Shown one piece after another: positions 17,691-26,054 of a stretch of DNA of 64,000 bases (positions are counted from its first letter, which is position 1; every line of letters begins with the position of its first letter). The stretch lies in assembly GCA_028284935.1 (NCBI GenBank), contig JANQQQ010000038.1, positions 28,672 to 92,671 on the forward strand. The letters are read 5' to 3'. A model generated the notes under the pieces. The model was not told the DNA's origin. It worked only from the letters and a program-made list of their open reading frames with translations, and did not search any database. The DNA comes from Croceivirga sp. GTDB lineage: Bacteria; Bacteroidota; Bacteroidia; Flavobacteriales; Flavobacteriaceae. Both the position numbers and the translations under genes were made by a program.

Positions 17691-19618
17691 TCTATTTTCT
17701 TAAGCCAGAATAATTGGTAAGGGGCTATAATCAGGTTACCCTTTTGAAGGGACCTCCTTTTATCGGATACCAAATCATGGGCCATATTGGATTTACTGTA
17801 CCCCAGTTGTTTTATCAATAGGGCATCCAATGGGTGGGGCCTTTCATCAAAATTGGCAATGACCAGGATTCCCCTATTATGCCCATCAGGACGTTCAAAA
17901 ACAAAGAGATGGGGGTTCCTTGAGTGATGGACCACTAAATTATTGGTGTCTTTGAAAGCTAAGGTTTTCCTACGTGTAGCAATAAGTTTCCGTAGTCTAT
18001 TAAAAACGATTCCTTGGACATTGTTCCTGTCTTGCAGTGGGTCTGTCAAATCCCAATTTCTTTCAGTTCGGTTTACCCAACGATTGTCCTCCTTTTTGTC
18101 CTCCTCCTCCAGAAAGGAGTAATCGTTCAAAGTCCCAATTTCATCACCCGCATAAATCATGGGAATGCCACCGTAAGAAAGTACAATTCCATGGAGCATT
18201 ACGATCTTATCAACAGCTTTTTTTGCCAAGTCCTTGTCCTGATTCTCCATTGCCTTTTCCAATCCGAGTAAAGAGGCCGCACTTCCCGAAATTCTACCAT
18301 CCCCGGTTTTGGGATTGTACATGAACATCAACCCCTTTGCCGGGGACCAATCCAGATGTTGACAATAATAATCCAATAAAAACTGGCGGTGTGCCTTTGG
18401 GTTCCAACCTAGTTCTTGGATGAACCGATCGCTTAATCCCAGCCCAATATCATCATGGCATCTAATATAGTTGATCCAAGTAGCGGGTAAAGGCTTCATT
18501 GGCATATTGAACAAGCTCTTGTAAAGCAAACCGGTTTTTTTTGTGGCAATGGAGTTCCATAAAAGGGCCATCAAGGATGCATTGTACGCTACCTCACATT
18601 CATTCCCCGTCCTATTTCCCTCTCCAAAATACTTAATGATTTCGTCCGGGGCCACAATAGCCTCAGCCAATAGAATGGAACCTGGAGCCACTACTTGAAG
18701 ACAAAGGCGGAATAAAGTAACTAATACATGGGCCTCTGGTAAGTTCTGAGACGTGGTATTCATCTTTTTCCAGAGAAAAGCAAGCGCGTCCAAGCGAATT
18801 ACATCTGCCCCCATATTGGACAAGGCAACGATATTCTCCAACATCTCAAGGAAAACCTCGGGATTTCTGTAGTTTAAATCCCATTGATACGAATTAAAGA
18901 CGGTCATAACCCACTTGCCCATTTCTGGGGTATAGGTAAAATTACCAGGTGCGGTCTCTGGGAAAACTTCTGGTAAGCTTCTTTCAAAGGCATCGGGGGT
19001 AGCGCGGTCAGCGTAGGTGTAATAATATTTCTGGTATTTGGAATTCCCTTCTTTTGCGGCCATTGCCCATTCATGTTCATCAGAGGTATGATTGGCCACA
19101 AAATCCAACATCAAATACATCTTTCTTGAGCGCAGTTCCTTTGTCAAAAGTTCCAAGTCTTTCCTGGTACCGTATTTGGAATCTATCTCAGTATGGCTGT
19201 TCACGGCATATCCCCCATCGTTTTCATTCTTCGGCCTAGTGGTAATAGGCATTAAATGCAGAAAATTGACCCCTAATTCTTCAAAATAGTCCAACTTGTC
19301 ATATAGACCCTTCAAATTTTTACTGAAAAGGTCAACGTACAACTGCATCCCCACAATTTCATTGGATTTATACCAATCCACATGATCTACCCTTATCAGG
19401 TCTTGTTCCTTTAGAAAATTTGGTCGAGCGGAAAATAATTTTGACAGTTTATGAACCAATTTTTGGAACTGTTCCAAGTGCAGATCCTCAGGATAAAGTG
19501 AAAAGAAAAGATTCTGTATCAATCCTAAGTTGGTATAGAGGCGTATACCAAACTGATCTTCCTTACTTTTGATTCCGTCATTGGCAACCAATAGATGATG
19601 CAGTTGTGCTTGGTTCAT
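17687..19618 (-). CDS. amylosucrase-like GH13 enzyme (alpha-amylase family)
   Basis: The 643-residue length and layout fit GH13 subfamily 4 (amylosucrase and sucrose hydrolase): a helical N-terminal domain of about 90 residues, then a (beta/alpha)8 barrel. Conserved regions are LDFVANHTSDEHEW (region I), DVIRLDALAFLW with the nucleophile Asp (about 270-275), LLAEAIV with the acid/base Glu (about 319) and RCHDDIGLGL with the transition-state Asp (about 389). The enzyme would split sucrose, releasing fructose and either building alpha-glucan or releasing glucose. No signal peptide is visible, so it acts in the cytoplasm. The fructokinase gene ends one base upstream of this start, which supports sucrose as substrate. 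Confidence 0.85.
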   Translation of the reverse strand: MNQAQLHHLLVANDGIKSKEDQFGIRLYTNLGLIQNLFFSLYPEDLHLEQFQKLVHKLSKLFSARPNFLKEQDLIRVDHVDWYKSNEIVGMQLYVDLFSKNLKGLYDKLDYFEELGVNFLHLMPITTRPKNENDGGYAVNSHTEIDSKYGTRKDLELLTKELRSRKMYLMLDFVANHTSDEHEWAMAAKEGNSKYQKYYYTYADRATPDAFERSLPEVFPETAPGNFTYTPEMGKWVMTVFNSYQWDLNYRNPEVFLEMLENIVALSNMGADVIRLDALAFLWKKMNTTSQNLPEAHVLVTLFRLCLQVVAPGSILLAEAIVAPDEIIKYFGEGNRTGNECEVAYNASLMALLWNSIATKKTGLLYKSLFNMPMKPLPATWINYIRCHDDIGLGLSDRFIQELGWNPKAHRQFLLDYYCQHLDWSPAKGLMFMYNPKTGDGRISGSAASLLGLEKAMENQDKDLAKKAVDKIVMLHGIVLSYGGIPMIYAGDEIGTLNDYSFLEEEDKKEDNRWVNRTERNWDLTDPLQDRNNVQGIVFNRLRKLIATRRKTLAFKDTNNLVVHHSRNPHLFVFERPDGHNRGILVIANFDERPHPLDALLIKQLGYSKSNMAHDLVSDKRRSLQKGNLIIAPYQLFWLKKID

Positions 19619-19619
19619 T

Positions 19620-20564
19620 CTAGGAATCCAACTGATTTAATGTGGGAAGGGAAACAATTGCCCCGTATTGGGTAGTGGTCAATGCTCCCGCTTTATTCGC
19701 CTTTTTAACCATTGCCGTCAAAAGCGTTTTATCATCGAAAATTGCATTGAAATTATTCAATTCCGAAATTTGAAAAAGGAGGCATCCAATAAAGGCATCG
19801 CCGGCTCCGGTTGTGTCCACCGGAGAAACTTTTATGCTGGGGACCAGTTTAGTCCATCCTTCCATGCTTATATATGTCCCTTCCTTGCCTAAGGTAACTA
19901 CTATGATTGTCGCTCCTATTTCGTGCAGGTTTACACAGGCCTCTTCCACAGTTTCTTTGCCCGAAAGCAATAGGGCTTCTTCCAGACTGAACTTGCATAG
20001 ATGGGATTTCTCTACATAAGGAAGACATTTTTTTATAAAGCTCGACTCGTTTTCCTTCCAAAGGTCTCCCCTAAAGTTAGGGTCAAAGCTAATGAATGAT
20101 TCCTGGGTCAACGCATCAAAGAGGTAGTGGTTGTAGGCTTCCTCCAAAGCACCTCCCAAAAGCGCGGTTGCTGCTCCAAAGTGAATCAAGCTTTTATTGA
20201 AGTGCTTTTTTATTGAAGTGTCATATTTCAGTTCTTTATCAGCACCCCTACTAAAAACAAAGTCACGTTCACCATCATCGGCCAATGAGACAAAAGCAAG
20301 CGTCGTAAATGTTTTCGAACGTTGGGCCATGGAAATATCCACACTTTCATCCTTAAGTACCTTAAGCAAAAAGGTGCCAAAAGGATCTTTTCCCACGCAG
20401 CCTATAAAATGACTTTTCCCACCTAGTTTAGAGATGGCACAAGCCACATTTGCTGGAGCTCCACCCGCCTTTTTTGTAAAATCGTTGGCCCTGGTCAAAT
20501 CACTTCCTTGATTCTCCGCAACAAAATCAATTAATAACTCGCCAATACAGAAGACCTTCGTCAT
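19620..20564 (-). CDS. PfkB-family carbohydrate kinase, probable fructokinase
   Basis: This 314-residue ribokinase-fold enzyme has both PfkB signatures: GGAPANVACAISKLGGKSHF near residues 33-52 and DTTGAGDAFIGCLL with the catalytic Asp near 250. It would phosphorylate fructose with ATP. The assignment to fructose rests on its coupling (1 bp gap) to the amylosucrase-like gene, whose reaction liberates fructose; by sequence alone other sugars are possible. Confidence 0.87.
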   Translation of the reverse strand: MTKVFCIGELLIDFVAENQGSDLTRANDFTKKAGGAPANVACAISKLGGKSHFIGCVGKDPFGTFLLKVLKDESVDISMAQRSKTFTTLAFVSLADDGERDFVFSRGADKELKYDTSIKKHFNKSLIHFGAATALLGGALEEAYNHYLFDALTQESFISFDPNFRGDLWKENESSFIKKCLPYVEKSHLCKFSLEEALLLSGKETVEEACVNLHEIGATIIVVTLGKEGTYISMEGWTKLVPSIKVSPVDTTGAGDAFIGCLLFQISELNNFNAIFDDKTLLTAMVKKANKAGALTTTQYGAIVSLPTLNQLDS

Positions 20565-20688
20565 ATGCTATTGAGAATAATTACGGGGGAAAGGTACAGA
20601 AATTAACAGTAAAACAAGTAGCCTAAAAACTTTACCTTATTTTATTTTAGAAAATCTTGAGAGTTTTTATTATTGCGAAAAATTTTAC

Positions 20689-21414
20689 ATGCGCAAACTT
20701 GTAATTGGAGATGTCCATTCAGGCTTAAAGGCCTTGGAACAACTGTTTGGAAGGGCAAAAGTGACCAAAGATGACCACCTGATTTTTTTGGGGGATTATG
20801 TGGACTCATGGAGCGATGCTTTTGAAACGGTCGAATTTCTAATTACTTTGGGCAACACCCATCATTGTACTTTTATCAGGGGCAATCATGATGAACTTTG
20901 TCGGGAATGGATGTTAACGGGACAGGAAAAGCCGCAATGGCTGGCCCATGGGGGCAGGGCCACAAGGGATTCCTATGCAAGGGTTGGAAAAGAAAGATGG
21001 GAAGCACATTTGGAGTTTTATAGGAACCTTGAGAATACGTTCTTGGATTATGAAAATCGTCTGTTCCTTCATGCAGGATTTACCAATTTAAAGGGAATTG
21101 ACTACGAATATTTTGAACAGCTGTTCTATTGGGACAGAACACTTTGGGAGTTGGCCAAATCCTTAAGTCCAGATTTGAGTCTTGAAAATCCCAATTATCC
21201 CGAAAGACTTAAACATTACAAAGAAATTTTCATAGGGCATACCCCTTTGTCGAAAACAGGACATGCAGAACCAACGAACCATGCCAATGTTTGGAACGTG
21301 GATACGGGAGCAGCGTTTAAAGGACCATTGACCATGATGGATGTTGAAACAAAAGAGTATTGGCAAAGCGATCCTGTCCATACGTTTTACCCCAATGAAA
21401 ATGGAAGAAATTAA
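20689..21414 (+). CDS. PPP-type metallophosphoesterase (serine/threonine phosphatase family)
   Basis: This 241-residue cytoplasmic protein has the four metal-binding blocks of the PPP/calcineurin-like family in order: GDVHSG near residue 7, GDYVDSW, RGNHDEL and GHTPLS. Bacterial members dephosphorylate proteins, diadenosine tetraphosphate or other phosphoesters; the substrate here is not deducible. It is divergent from the fructokinase (124 bp between) and convergent with the HhH protein. Confidence 0.88.
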   Translation: MRKLVIGDVHSGLKALEQLFGRAKVTKDDHLIFLGDYVDSWSDAFETVEFLITLGNTHHCTFIRGNHDELCREWMLTGQEKPQWLAHGGRATRDSYARVGKERWEAHLEFYRNLENTFLDYENRLFLHAGFTNLKGIDYEYFEQLFYWDRTLWELAKSLSPDLSLENPNYPERLKHYKEIFIGHTPLSKTGHAEPTNHANVWNVDTGAAFKGPLTMMDVETKEYWQSDPVHTFYPNENGRN

Positions 21415-21460
21415 AGGACCAGCATTTGCTGACCCTTTTTGATTTAGAAGATATGGAAAA

Positions 21461-22009
21461 TTAGAATTTTCCTGCTTTATGCTCATCTTGCCATTTGACC
21501 AACTCCTTCCATTTTCCTTCATAGGCCATTTTACCTTGCATAGGCCAAGAAGAAGGGTCGTGAATGCGGTAACGCTTCCCTCCTGAGTTCAACACTTCTT
21601 GACATTTATCCACGGTAGCCTCAGAAAGGGTTTCCCATGTTTTGATGTCAAAATTATGGAATAGTCCTTCTATTTTTGGACCGATACCCTCGACTATTTT
21701 AAGGTCATCTTGCTTGATGCGTTTTCCAAATGCTGCTTTTGCTGCGCCAGCATCAAATACGGTTCGAGTTCCAGAAGAGACCAATGGGGAGACCGGTGTG
21801 GTAATCTTTGGTGCTGAAGCAGTCGCTAATTTTGTATGGCACACCTCTAAATCCGCCTTTAATTTGGTGTTTTCATCTTCCAATGCTTTTAGTTGAGAAG
21901 AACTACCAATTACTTCTCGTCTTCCTTTACCCCAGAGATACCCCAAAAGGGCACAAATAACGCCGACCAAAAGGGGAATCAACCAGCTCCAGACAGTATC
22001 AAGATTCAT
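21461..22009 (-). CDS. membrane-anchored protein with helix-hairpin-helix-like domain
   Basis: The 182-residue product has an N-terminal membrane anchor (about residues 7-27, WLIPLLVGVICALLGYLWGK), a short coiled coil (about 38-60) and a C-terminal domain. That domain contains DLKIVEGIGPKIEGLF, a helix-hairpin-helix pattern as in DUF4332 or ribosomal-protein-linked proteins, and ends with a conserved-looking YRIHDPSSWPMQGKMAYEGK. HhH motifs usually contact DNA or RNA, which is odd for a membrane-anchored protein. Function unknown. Confidence 0.75.
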   Translation of the reverse strand: MNLDTVWSWLIPLLVGVICALLGYLWGKGRREVIGSSSQLKALEDENTKLKADLEVCHTKLATASAPKITTPVSPLVSSGTRTVFDAGAAKAAFGKRIKQDDLKIVEGIGPKIEGLFHNFDIKTWETLSEATVDKCQEVLNSGGKRYRIHDPSSWPMQGKMAYEGKWKELVKWQDEHKAGKF

Positions 22010-22355
22010 TTCTTTAAAGTTTTATATCCATTGTTCATTTTATGGCAATTTCCATACACCGGTTTCTCGACCTGTCATGTTCCCTAGCGTTAAAATCAAT
22101 TGACAATCATTACAGGGGAGTGAAGTAAAGTAAGATTCCTATCAGGAGGGTAACAATAATCCCCTTGAGATAGAATAGGTCTCGTGTTACGTTAATTGGT
22201 ATTGGTGTTCAAGACAACAAATTATTAAAAAAGATTGGAAAATGTTAATTTTTCGTAAGGAAAGTGTTAAACCACAATACAATAACAACTGAATGACACT
22301 TTTTACTCGTAACTAGACAATAGCAAGAAAAAACACTTTTCCTACCAATTATACA
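22010..22355. other. intergenic region, no gene recognised
   Basis: About 350 bp upstream of the HhH protein start. It should contain that gene's minus-strand promoter, but I found no exact TAnnTTTG match on that strand. No open frame of useful length is seen. The region continues into the candidate regulated transcript at 22356-22549. Confidence 0.4.
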
Positions 22356-22392
22356 GTATTCCTTGCAGAAGATAATTTTGAACAAGGAATAC
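22356..22392 (+). promoter_or_regulatory. promoter box flanked by a perfect 10-bp inverted repeat
   Basis: GTATTCCTTG (22356-22365) and CAAGGAATAC (22383-22392) are a perfect 10-bp inverted repeat with a 17-bp spacer. Inside the spacer, TAATTTTG (22373-22380) matches the TAnnTTTG -7 box on the plus strand. The layout suits a dimeric repressor site over a promoter. The alternative is a transcribed hairpin. The -33 region has no obvious TTG. Confidence 0.4.
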
Positions 22393-22549
22393 CCATAAAA
22401 TTATAGGAAATTTATAGTATCAAAATAAATAAATGCCCTATTTCTCCCGACAAGGTTCCGGCATTGAAATAGGGTTTACAATAGTTAAGTTTGAGTTAGT
22501 TAAGTTGGTTTAAGACCGTTGCACTTTTCGGGGGGCAGCGGTTTTTTTA
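22387..22549 (+). ncRNA. candidate small RNA or 26-codon leaderless gene
   Basis: The expected transcript from the promoter box at 22373-22380 to the terminator ending at 22549 is about 160 nt. It contains a perfect 9-bp hairpin (CCCTATTTC 22436-22444 with GAAATAGGG 22466-22474) and a competing 6-bp pairing (AATGCC with GGCATT). A T/G-rich linker and a rho-independent terminator follow. A 26-codon frame, ATG 22433 to TAA 22513 (starts MPYFSRQGSGIE), spans hairpin and linker, so a small protein is an alternative. No known RNA family is recognised. Confidence 0.35.
22515..22549 (+). terminator. rho-independent terminator, plus strand
   Basis: ACCGTTGC (22515-22522) pairs with GCAGCGGT (22535-22542), eight pairs with one G-T wobble, followed by seven T. 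The T-run is on the plus strand, so it terminates a plus-strand transcript, yet no plus-strand protein gene of normal size lies before it. Confidence 0.75.
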
Positions 22550-22618
22550 TAAATAGAACTTATGTTCTTGTACCCTCTTACAATCAATAAGTGTCAAAGG
22601 AACCAAAGGATTGCACCA

Positions 22619-24172
22619 TTATAGGTCGAATTTGATACCTTGGGCAAGTGGCAGTTGATCCGTATAGTTAATAGTGTTGGTTTGCCGCCTCATATACACT
22701 TTCCAAGCATCGGAACCACTTTCCCTGCCACCTCCTGTTTCTTTTTCGCCACCAAAAGCCCCACCAATTTCCGCACCGGAAGTGCCAATGTTGACGTTGG
22801 CGATACCACAATCGCTTCCTGCCGCAGAAAGAAAACGTTCCGCTTCCTTAAGATTATTGGTCATAATAGCAGAGGATAGTCCTTGTACCACATCATTTTG
22901 TTGGGAAATGGCGTTTTCTACCTCACCTGAATATTTTAGAAGATATAAAATTGGGGCAAAGGTTTCCTCTTGTACGATTTCAAAGGAGTTTTTGGCTTCC
23001 ACTATGGCCGGCTTTACGTAACATCCACTTTCATATCCTTCCCCGCTTAGAACGCCACCTTGCACCAACACATGTCCTCCCTGGTACTCGGCTTGTTGTA
23101 ACGCTTTTTCGTAAAGCGTTACCGCATCGGTATCGATTAAGGGCCCTACATGATTGTTCTCGTCCAAGGGATTTCCAATCTTTAATTGTTGGTAGGCGTC
23201 AACCAAGGCATTTTTTACGGTATCATAAATGGATTCGTGAACGATTAATCGCCTCGTGGAGGTGCAGCGTTGCCCGGCAGTTCCAACGGCTCCGAAAACG
23301 GCACCAATAACGGTCATTTTAACATCAGCATCCGGGGTGACTATGATGGCATTGTTTCCGCCAAGTTCCAAAAGCGATTTCCCTAACCTTGCCGCCACAG
23401 TCTGAGCTACAACTTTACCCATACGTATGGAGCCAGTTGCGGAAACCAAAGGAATTCTTTTGTCATGGGTCATGAATTCCCCAACATGATAATCCCCATT
23501 GATCAAACAGGAAATCCCTTCAGGGAGATTGTTCTTTTTTAGTACTTCTGCCATAATGTTTTGACAAGCAATACCACAGAGAGGTGTTTTTTCCGAGGGC
23601 TTCCAAACACAGACATCACCACAAACCCATGCCAAGGCTGTATTCCATGCCCATACGGCCACGGGAAAATTGAATGCGGAGATAACCCCTACAATTCCAA
23701 GCGGGTGGTACTGTTCATACATGCGATGTCCAGGACGCTCAGAATGCATGGTAAGGCCATGTAATTGACGGGAAAGGCCAACGGCAAAATCGCAAATGTC
23801 AATCATTTCTTGAACTTCGCCCAAGCCCTCTTGATAGGATTTGCCCATTTCATAGGAAACCAATTTGCCCAGAGGTTCTTTGAACTCTCGCAGTTTTTCG
23901 CCGAACTGGCGAACCATTTCCCCACGCTGCGGAGCAGGAGTTGACCGCCATTTTTTAAATGCAGAAGCGGCCGCGTTGATGACTTTTTCATAGTCTTCTT
24001 TCGAGGTAGCAATTACTTTTCCTATCAAAGAACCATCCACAGGAGAATAAGATGCAATGGCTTCTCCAGAACCAAAGTTCTCAATACCTGTTGAAGTACC
24101 GTGATTGATTTCTTTTATGCCAAGGGTTTTTAACGTTTCGTGAACGCCGAAAACAGCCGCTGTTTCTGCCAT
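22619..24172 (-). CDS. aldehyde dehydrogenase, ALDH7 (antiquitin) type; probable alpha-aminoadipate semialdehyde dehydrogenase
   Basis: This 517-residue NAD(P)-dependent dehydrogenase carries the nucleotide-binding and catalytic blocks of the superfamily: FNFPVAVWAWNTALA (about 164-178), the catalytic Glu in LLELGGNNAI and the catalytic Cys in GTAGQRCTSTRRL. The GQRCTSTRRL form and the glycine-rich GAEIGGAFGGEKETGGGRES near the C-terminus point to ALDH7, which oxidises alpha-aminoadipate semialdehyde / piperideine-6-carboxylate in lysine catabolism. Its neighbour is a kynurenine-pathway dioxygenase, so action on a muconate semialdehyde is an alternative. It has its own promoter candidate within a hairpin-like repeat at 24191-24216. 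Confidence 0.88.
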   Translation of the reverse strand: MAETAAVFGVHETLKTLGIKEINHGTSTGIENFGSGEAIASYSPVDGSLIGKVIATSKEDYEKVINAAASAFKKWRSTPAPQRGEMVRQFGEKLREFKEPLGKLVSYEMGKSYQEGLGEVQEMIDICDFAVGLSRQLHGLTMHSERPGHRMYEQYHPLGIVGVISAFNFPVAVWAWNTALAWVCGDVCVWKPSEKTPLCGIACQNIMAEVLKKNNLPEGISCLINGDYHVGEFMTHDKRIPLVSATGSIRMGKVVAQTVAARLGKSLLELGGNNAIIVTPDADVKMTVIGAVFGAVGTAGQRCTSTRRLIVHESIYDTVKNALVDAYQQLKIGNPLDENNHVGPLIDTDAVTLYEKALQQAEYQGGHVLVQGGVLSGEGYESGCYVKPAIVEAKNSFEIVQEETFAPILYLLKYSGEVENAISQQNDVVQGLSSAIMTNNLKEAERFLSAAGSDCGIANVNIGTSGAEIGGAFGGEKETGGGRESGSDAWKVYMRRQTNTINYTDQLPLAQGIKFDL

Positions 24173-24190
24173 TTATAACTATTTAAAGGG

Positions 24191-24216
24191 GTTTTGTTGA
24201 AATTGCAACAAAACTA
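24191..24216 (-). promoter_or_regulatory. ALDH promoter box overlapping a perfect inverted repeat
   Basis: GTTTTGTTG (24191-24199) and CAACAAAAC (24206-24214) form a perfect 9-bp inverted repeat with a 6-bp spacer. On the minus strand TAGTTTTG (24216-24209) matches TAnnTTTG and overlaps the repeat. The box is 37 nt before the ALDH ATG. A repressor operator, or a hairpin in the 5' leader, are both possible. Confidence 0.42.
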
Positions 24217-24240
24217 CAAAGATTCACAGTCTTTGCCTTG

Positions 24241-24603
24241 TCAGGAGAGTAAAAAAGCAAGTATTCCTAGAAGGGCAGGTACTCCTTGGATATAGAATAT
24301 CTTTTTTGAGACGCTAATGGCACCATAAATTCCAGCAACGGCCACACAACCCAAAAAGAACACTGCTATGTTCATGGACCAATCAAGATCTTTGATAAGA
24401 AGGGACCAAATTAATCCGGCACTGAGAAAACCATTGTATAATCCTTGATTGGCCGCCATGGATTTAGTAGGTTCAAAAAGATCTTTAGGGAAATTCCTAA
24501 ATACTTTTGGGGCCCTAGTGGTCCAGGCAAACATTTCCAACCAAAGAAAATATAGGTGAAGTAATGCTACAAAGGCTACGATACATTTGGCGACTAAAAT
24601 CAT
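24241..24603 (-). CDS. DUF1304 family small membrane protein
   Basis: The 120-residue product has four hydrophobic helices and the typical opening of the family, with HLYFLWLEMFAWTTRAPKVF near residues 16-35, followed by NQGLYNGFLSAGLIW. DUF1304 proteins are small inner-membrane proteins of unknown role. Its start overlaps the 3-hydroxyanthranilate dioxygenase stop by 4 bp, so the two are translated from one message. Confidence 0.85.
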   Translation of the reverse strand: MILVAKCIVAFVALLHLYFLWLEMFAWTTRAPKVFRNFPKDLFEPTKSMAANQGLYNGFLSAGLIWSLLIKDLDWSMNIAVFFLGCVAVAGIYGAISVSKKIFYIQGVPALLGILAFLLS

Positions 24604-25139
24604 CCTTTTGCTATAAATCGTTCATCTATTGGCATTACCGTGCCACAATTGTCACAGGTTCTGAGTTCTTTTGAACCATAAAAGTGCTTAAAATGGCCTA
24701 AGAAATCCTTTTCAATATCATGTAGGGTGAAATAGGCTTCATAAAGTTTGTGGTTACAGTTATCACAGAACCAAAGGAGTCCATCATCCACTTTCATATG
24801 GCTCCGTTTTCGTTCAATCACCAAACCAATGGAACCCTCGTGACGTACCGGAGAATGTGGAACTTTGGCTGGATGTAGGTACATATCCCCAGGACCAAGC
24901 TCCATGGTCTTTTTTTGTCCTTCTTCTTGAATGTGTACTTCAATAGTGCCCTCCAGTTGATAAAAAAGTTCTTCTGTTTCATTATAATGATAATCCTTTC
25001 TGGCGTTCGGCCCCGCGACGACCATTACAATATAGTCGCCGGCATCTTTATAAAGATTTTTGTTGCCAACAGGAGGTTTTAGCGTTTCCTTGTTCTCCGC
25101 TAACCATTTATTAAGATTAAAAGGGGGCTGTATTGCCAT
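24600..25139 (-). CDS. nbaC: 3-hydroxyanthranilate 3,4-dioxygenase
   Basis: This 179-residue cupin cleaves the ring of 3-hydroxyanthranilate with O2, giving 2-amino-3-carboxymuconate semialdehyde in the kynurenine pathway. Counting from the ATG at 25139, the iron ligands are H51, E57 and H95. The substrate-contacting residues R47, R99 and E110 are present. The C-terminal rubredoxin-like iron site has C125, C128, C162 and C165. These positions fit the known bacterial enzyme exactly, which supports this ATG over a TTG eight codons upstream. A tryptophan 2,3-dioxygenase gene is found at 62 kb. Confidence 0.96.
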   Translation of the reverse strand: MAIQPPFNLNKWLAENKETLKPPVGNKNLYKDAGDYIVMVVAGPNARKDYHYNETEELFYQLEGTIEVHIQEEGQKKTMELGPGDMYLHPAKVPHSPVRHEGSIGLVIERKRSHMKVDDGLLWFCDNCNHKLYEAYFTLHDIEKDFLGHFKHFYGSKELRTCDNCGTVMPIDERFIAKG

Positions 25140-25182
25140 GTACTCTTTTTCGGAAAGGTACAAAACCTATATAAATAGAAAT

Positions 25183-25212
25183 AAAAAGCCCTGCAAATCA
25201 GCAGGGCTTTTT
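25183..25212 (-). terminator. terminator after the CAP-domain lipoprotein gene
   Basis: AAAAAGCCCTGC and GCAGGGCTTTTT form a perfect 12-bp stem with a 6-base loop, with T-rich sequence on the minus-strand 3' side. It separates the CAP-domain gene from the dioxygenase operon. Between the stop and the stem lies a T/G-rich 55-nt 3' UTR. Confidence 0.88.
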
Positions 25213-25267
25213 AAAACCATCAAAACACTTAATTAAAACACTTAATATAAAAATCGAATCTAATTTT

Positions 25268-25765
25268 TTATTTTCTGAAGAAAATCTGTGTATAATACGG
25301 ATTACCTTCGGTATCGTTCATTATGCTCAAAGTAGTATGGGTAAAGTCGCCTTCAATTGTATTCTTATGGGATGAACTATTCAACCATCCCTCAAGGGCG
25401 TTCTCTACTTGTGGATAGTCCTTGGCAACGTTCTCGGCAACAAAATTGGCAGAAGTGATTTCTGAAATCGTGGATGCTCTGGCCTCAAAATTATCATGGC
25501 TTAACGCTCCTTGTGAAATCATATACTCGTTGTGCTCAGAAGCATACTTATACGCCTCAGCACTAAATTCCAACTCATTTAATCCTTGTGATGTACGGTA
25601 ATTGTTGACAATATCAATTAATTCCTGTTCTTGTACAGATAGTTCAACGACTACTTTCGAGGTGGTCCCATTTTCAAATAATTCCTGATCTTCCGAAACC
25701 GATGTTGTGGAACAAGAAGTCAGCAGAATTGCAAAAATGACAATCAAGCTATAACGGGGGAACAT
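25268..25765 (-). CDS. CAP/SCP-domain lipoprotein
   Basis: The 165-residue product has a lipoprotein signal with lipobox LTSC (Cys at residue 18), then a CAP (cysteine-rich secretory/PR-1-like) domain from about residue 48. Recognisable blocks are IVNNYRTSQGLNELEFSAEA, the SHDNFEAR block with a conserved His, VAENVA and WLNSSSHKNTI. CAP proteins are extracytoplasmic; bacterial functions are mostly unknown. It is a single-gene unit with its own strong terminator. Confidence 0.92.
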   Translation of the reverse strand: MFPRYSLIVIFAILLTSCSTTSVSEDQELFENGTTSKVVVELSVQEQELIDIVNNYRTSQGLNELEFSAEAYKYASEHNEYMISQGALSHDNFEARASTISEITSANFVAENVAKDYPQVENALEGWLNSSSHKNTIEGDFTHTTLSIMNDTEGNPYYTQIFFRK

Positions 25766-26054
25766 TCTTTTCTACTTTAATGTGATTAGTGTTAATTCTT
25801 ACAGGGCTAAAGTAGAAATGAAATGTGCGGGACCAAGAAATTCTCTTTAATCGCACCTGTTTTTTCGGTCATCTGCAAAATACTATTGAATAAGGGCTTA
25901 TCGATAAAATACAGATATAATTTCATCGAATAAATCAAACATTTCATGTGACTTTTCACTGCTTATCGAGACTGCACTACCATTAATCGATGGAAAGAAA
26001 AATTGGAACGGGATGAAGTACACAAATGTGTCGGTATATGGGATTTAGAGCGTG

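Noticed and set aside
24600..25163. Upstream TTG start for 3-hydroxyanthranilate dioxygenase
   Set aside because: Numbering from ATG 25139 places all metal ligands at the positions known for the enzyme; the eight extra residues are unnecessary.
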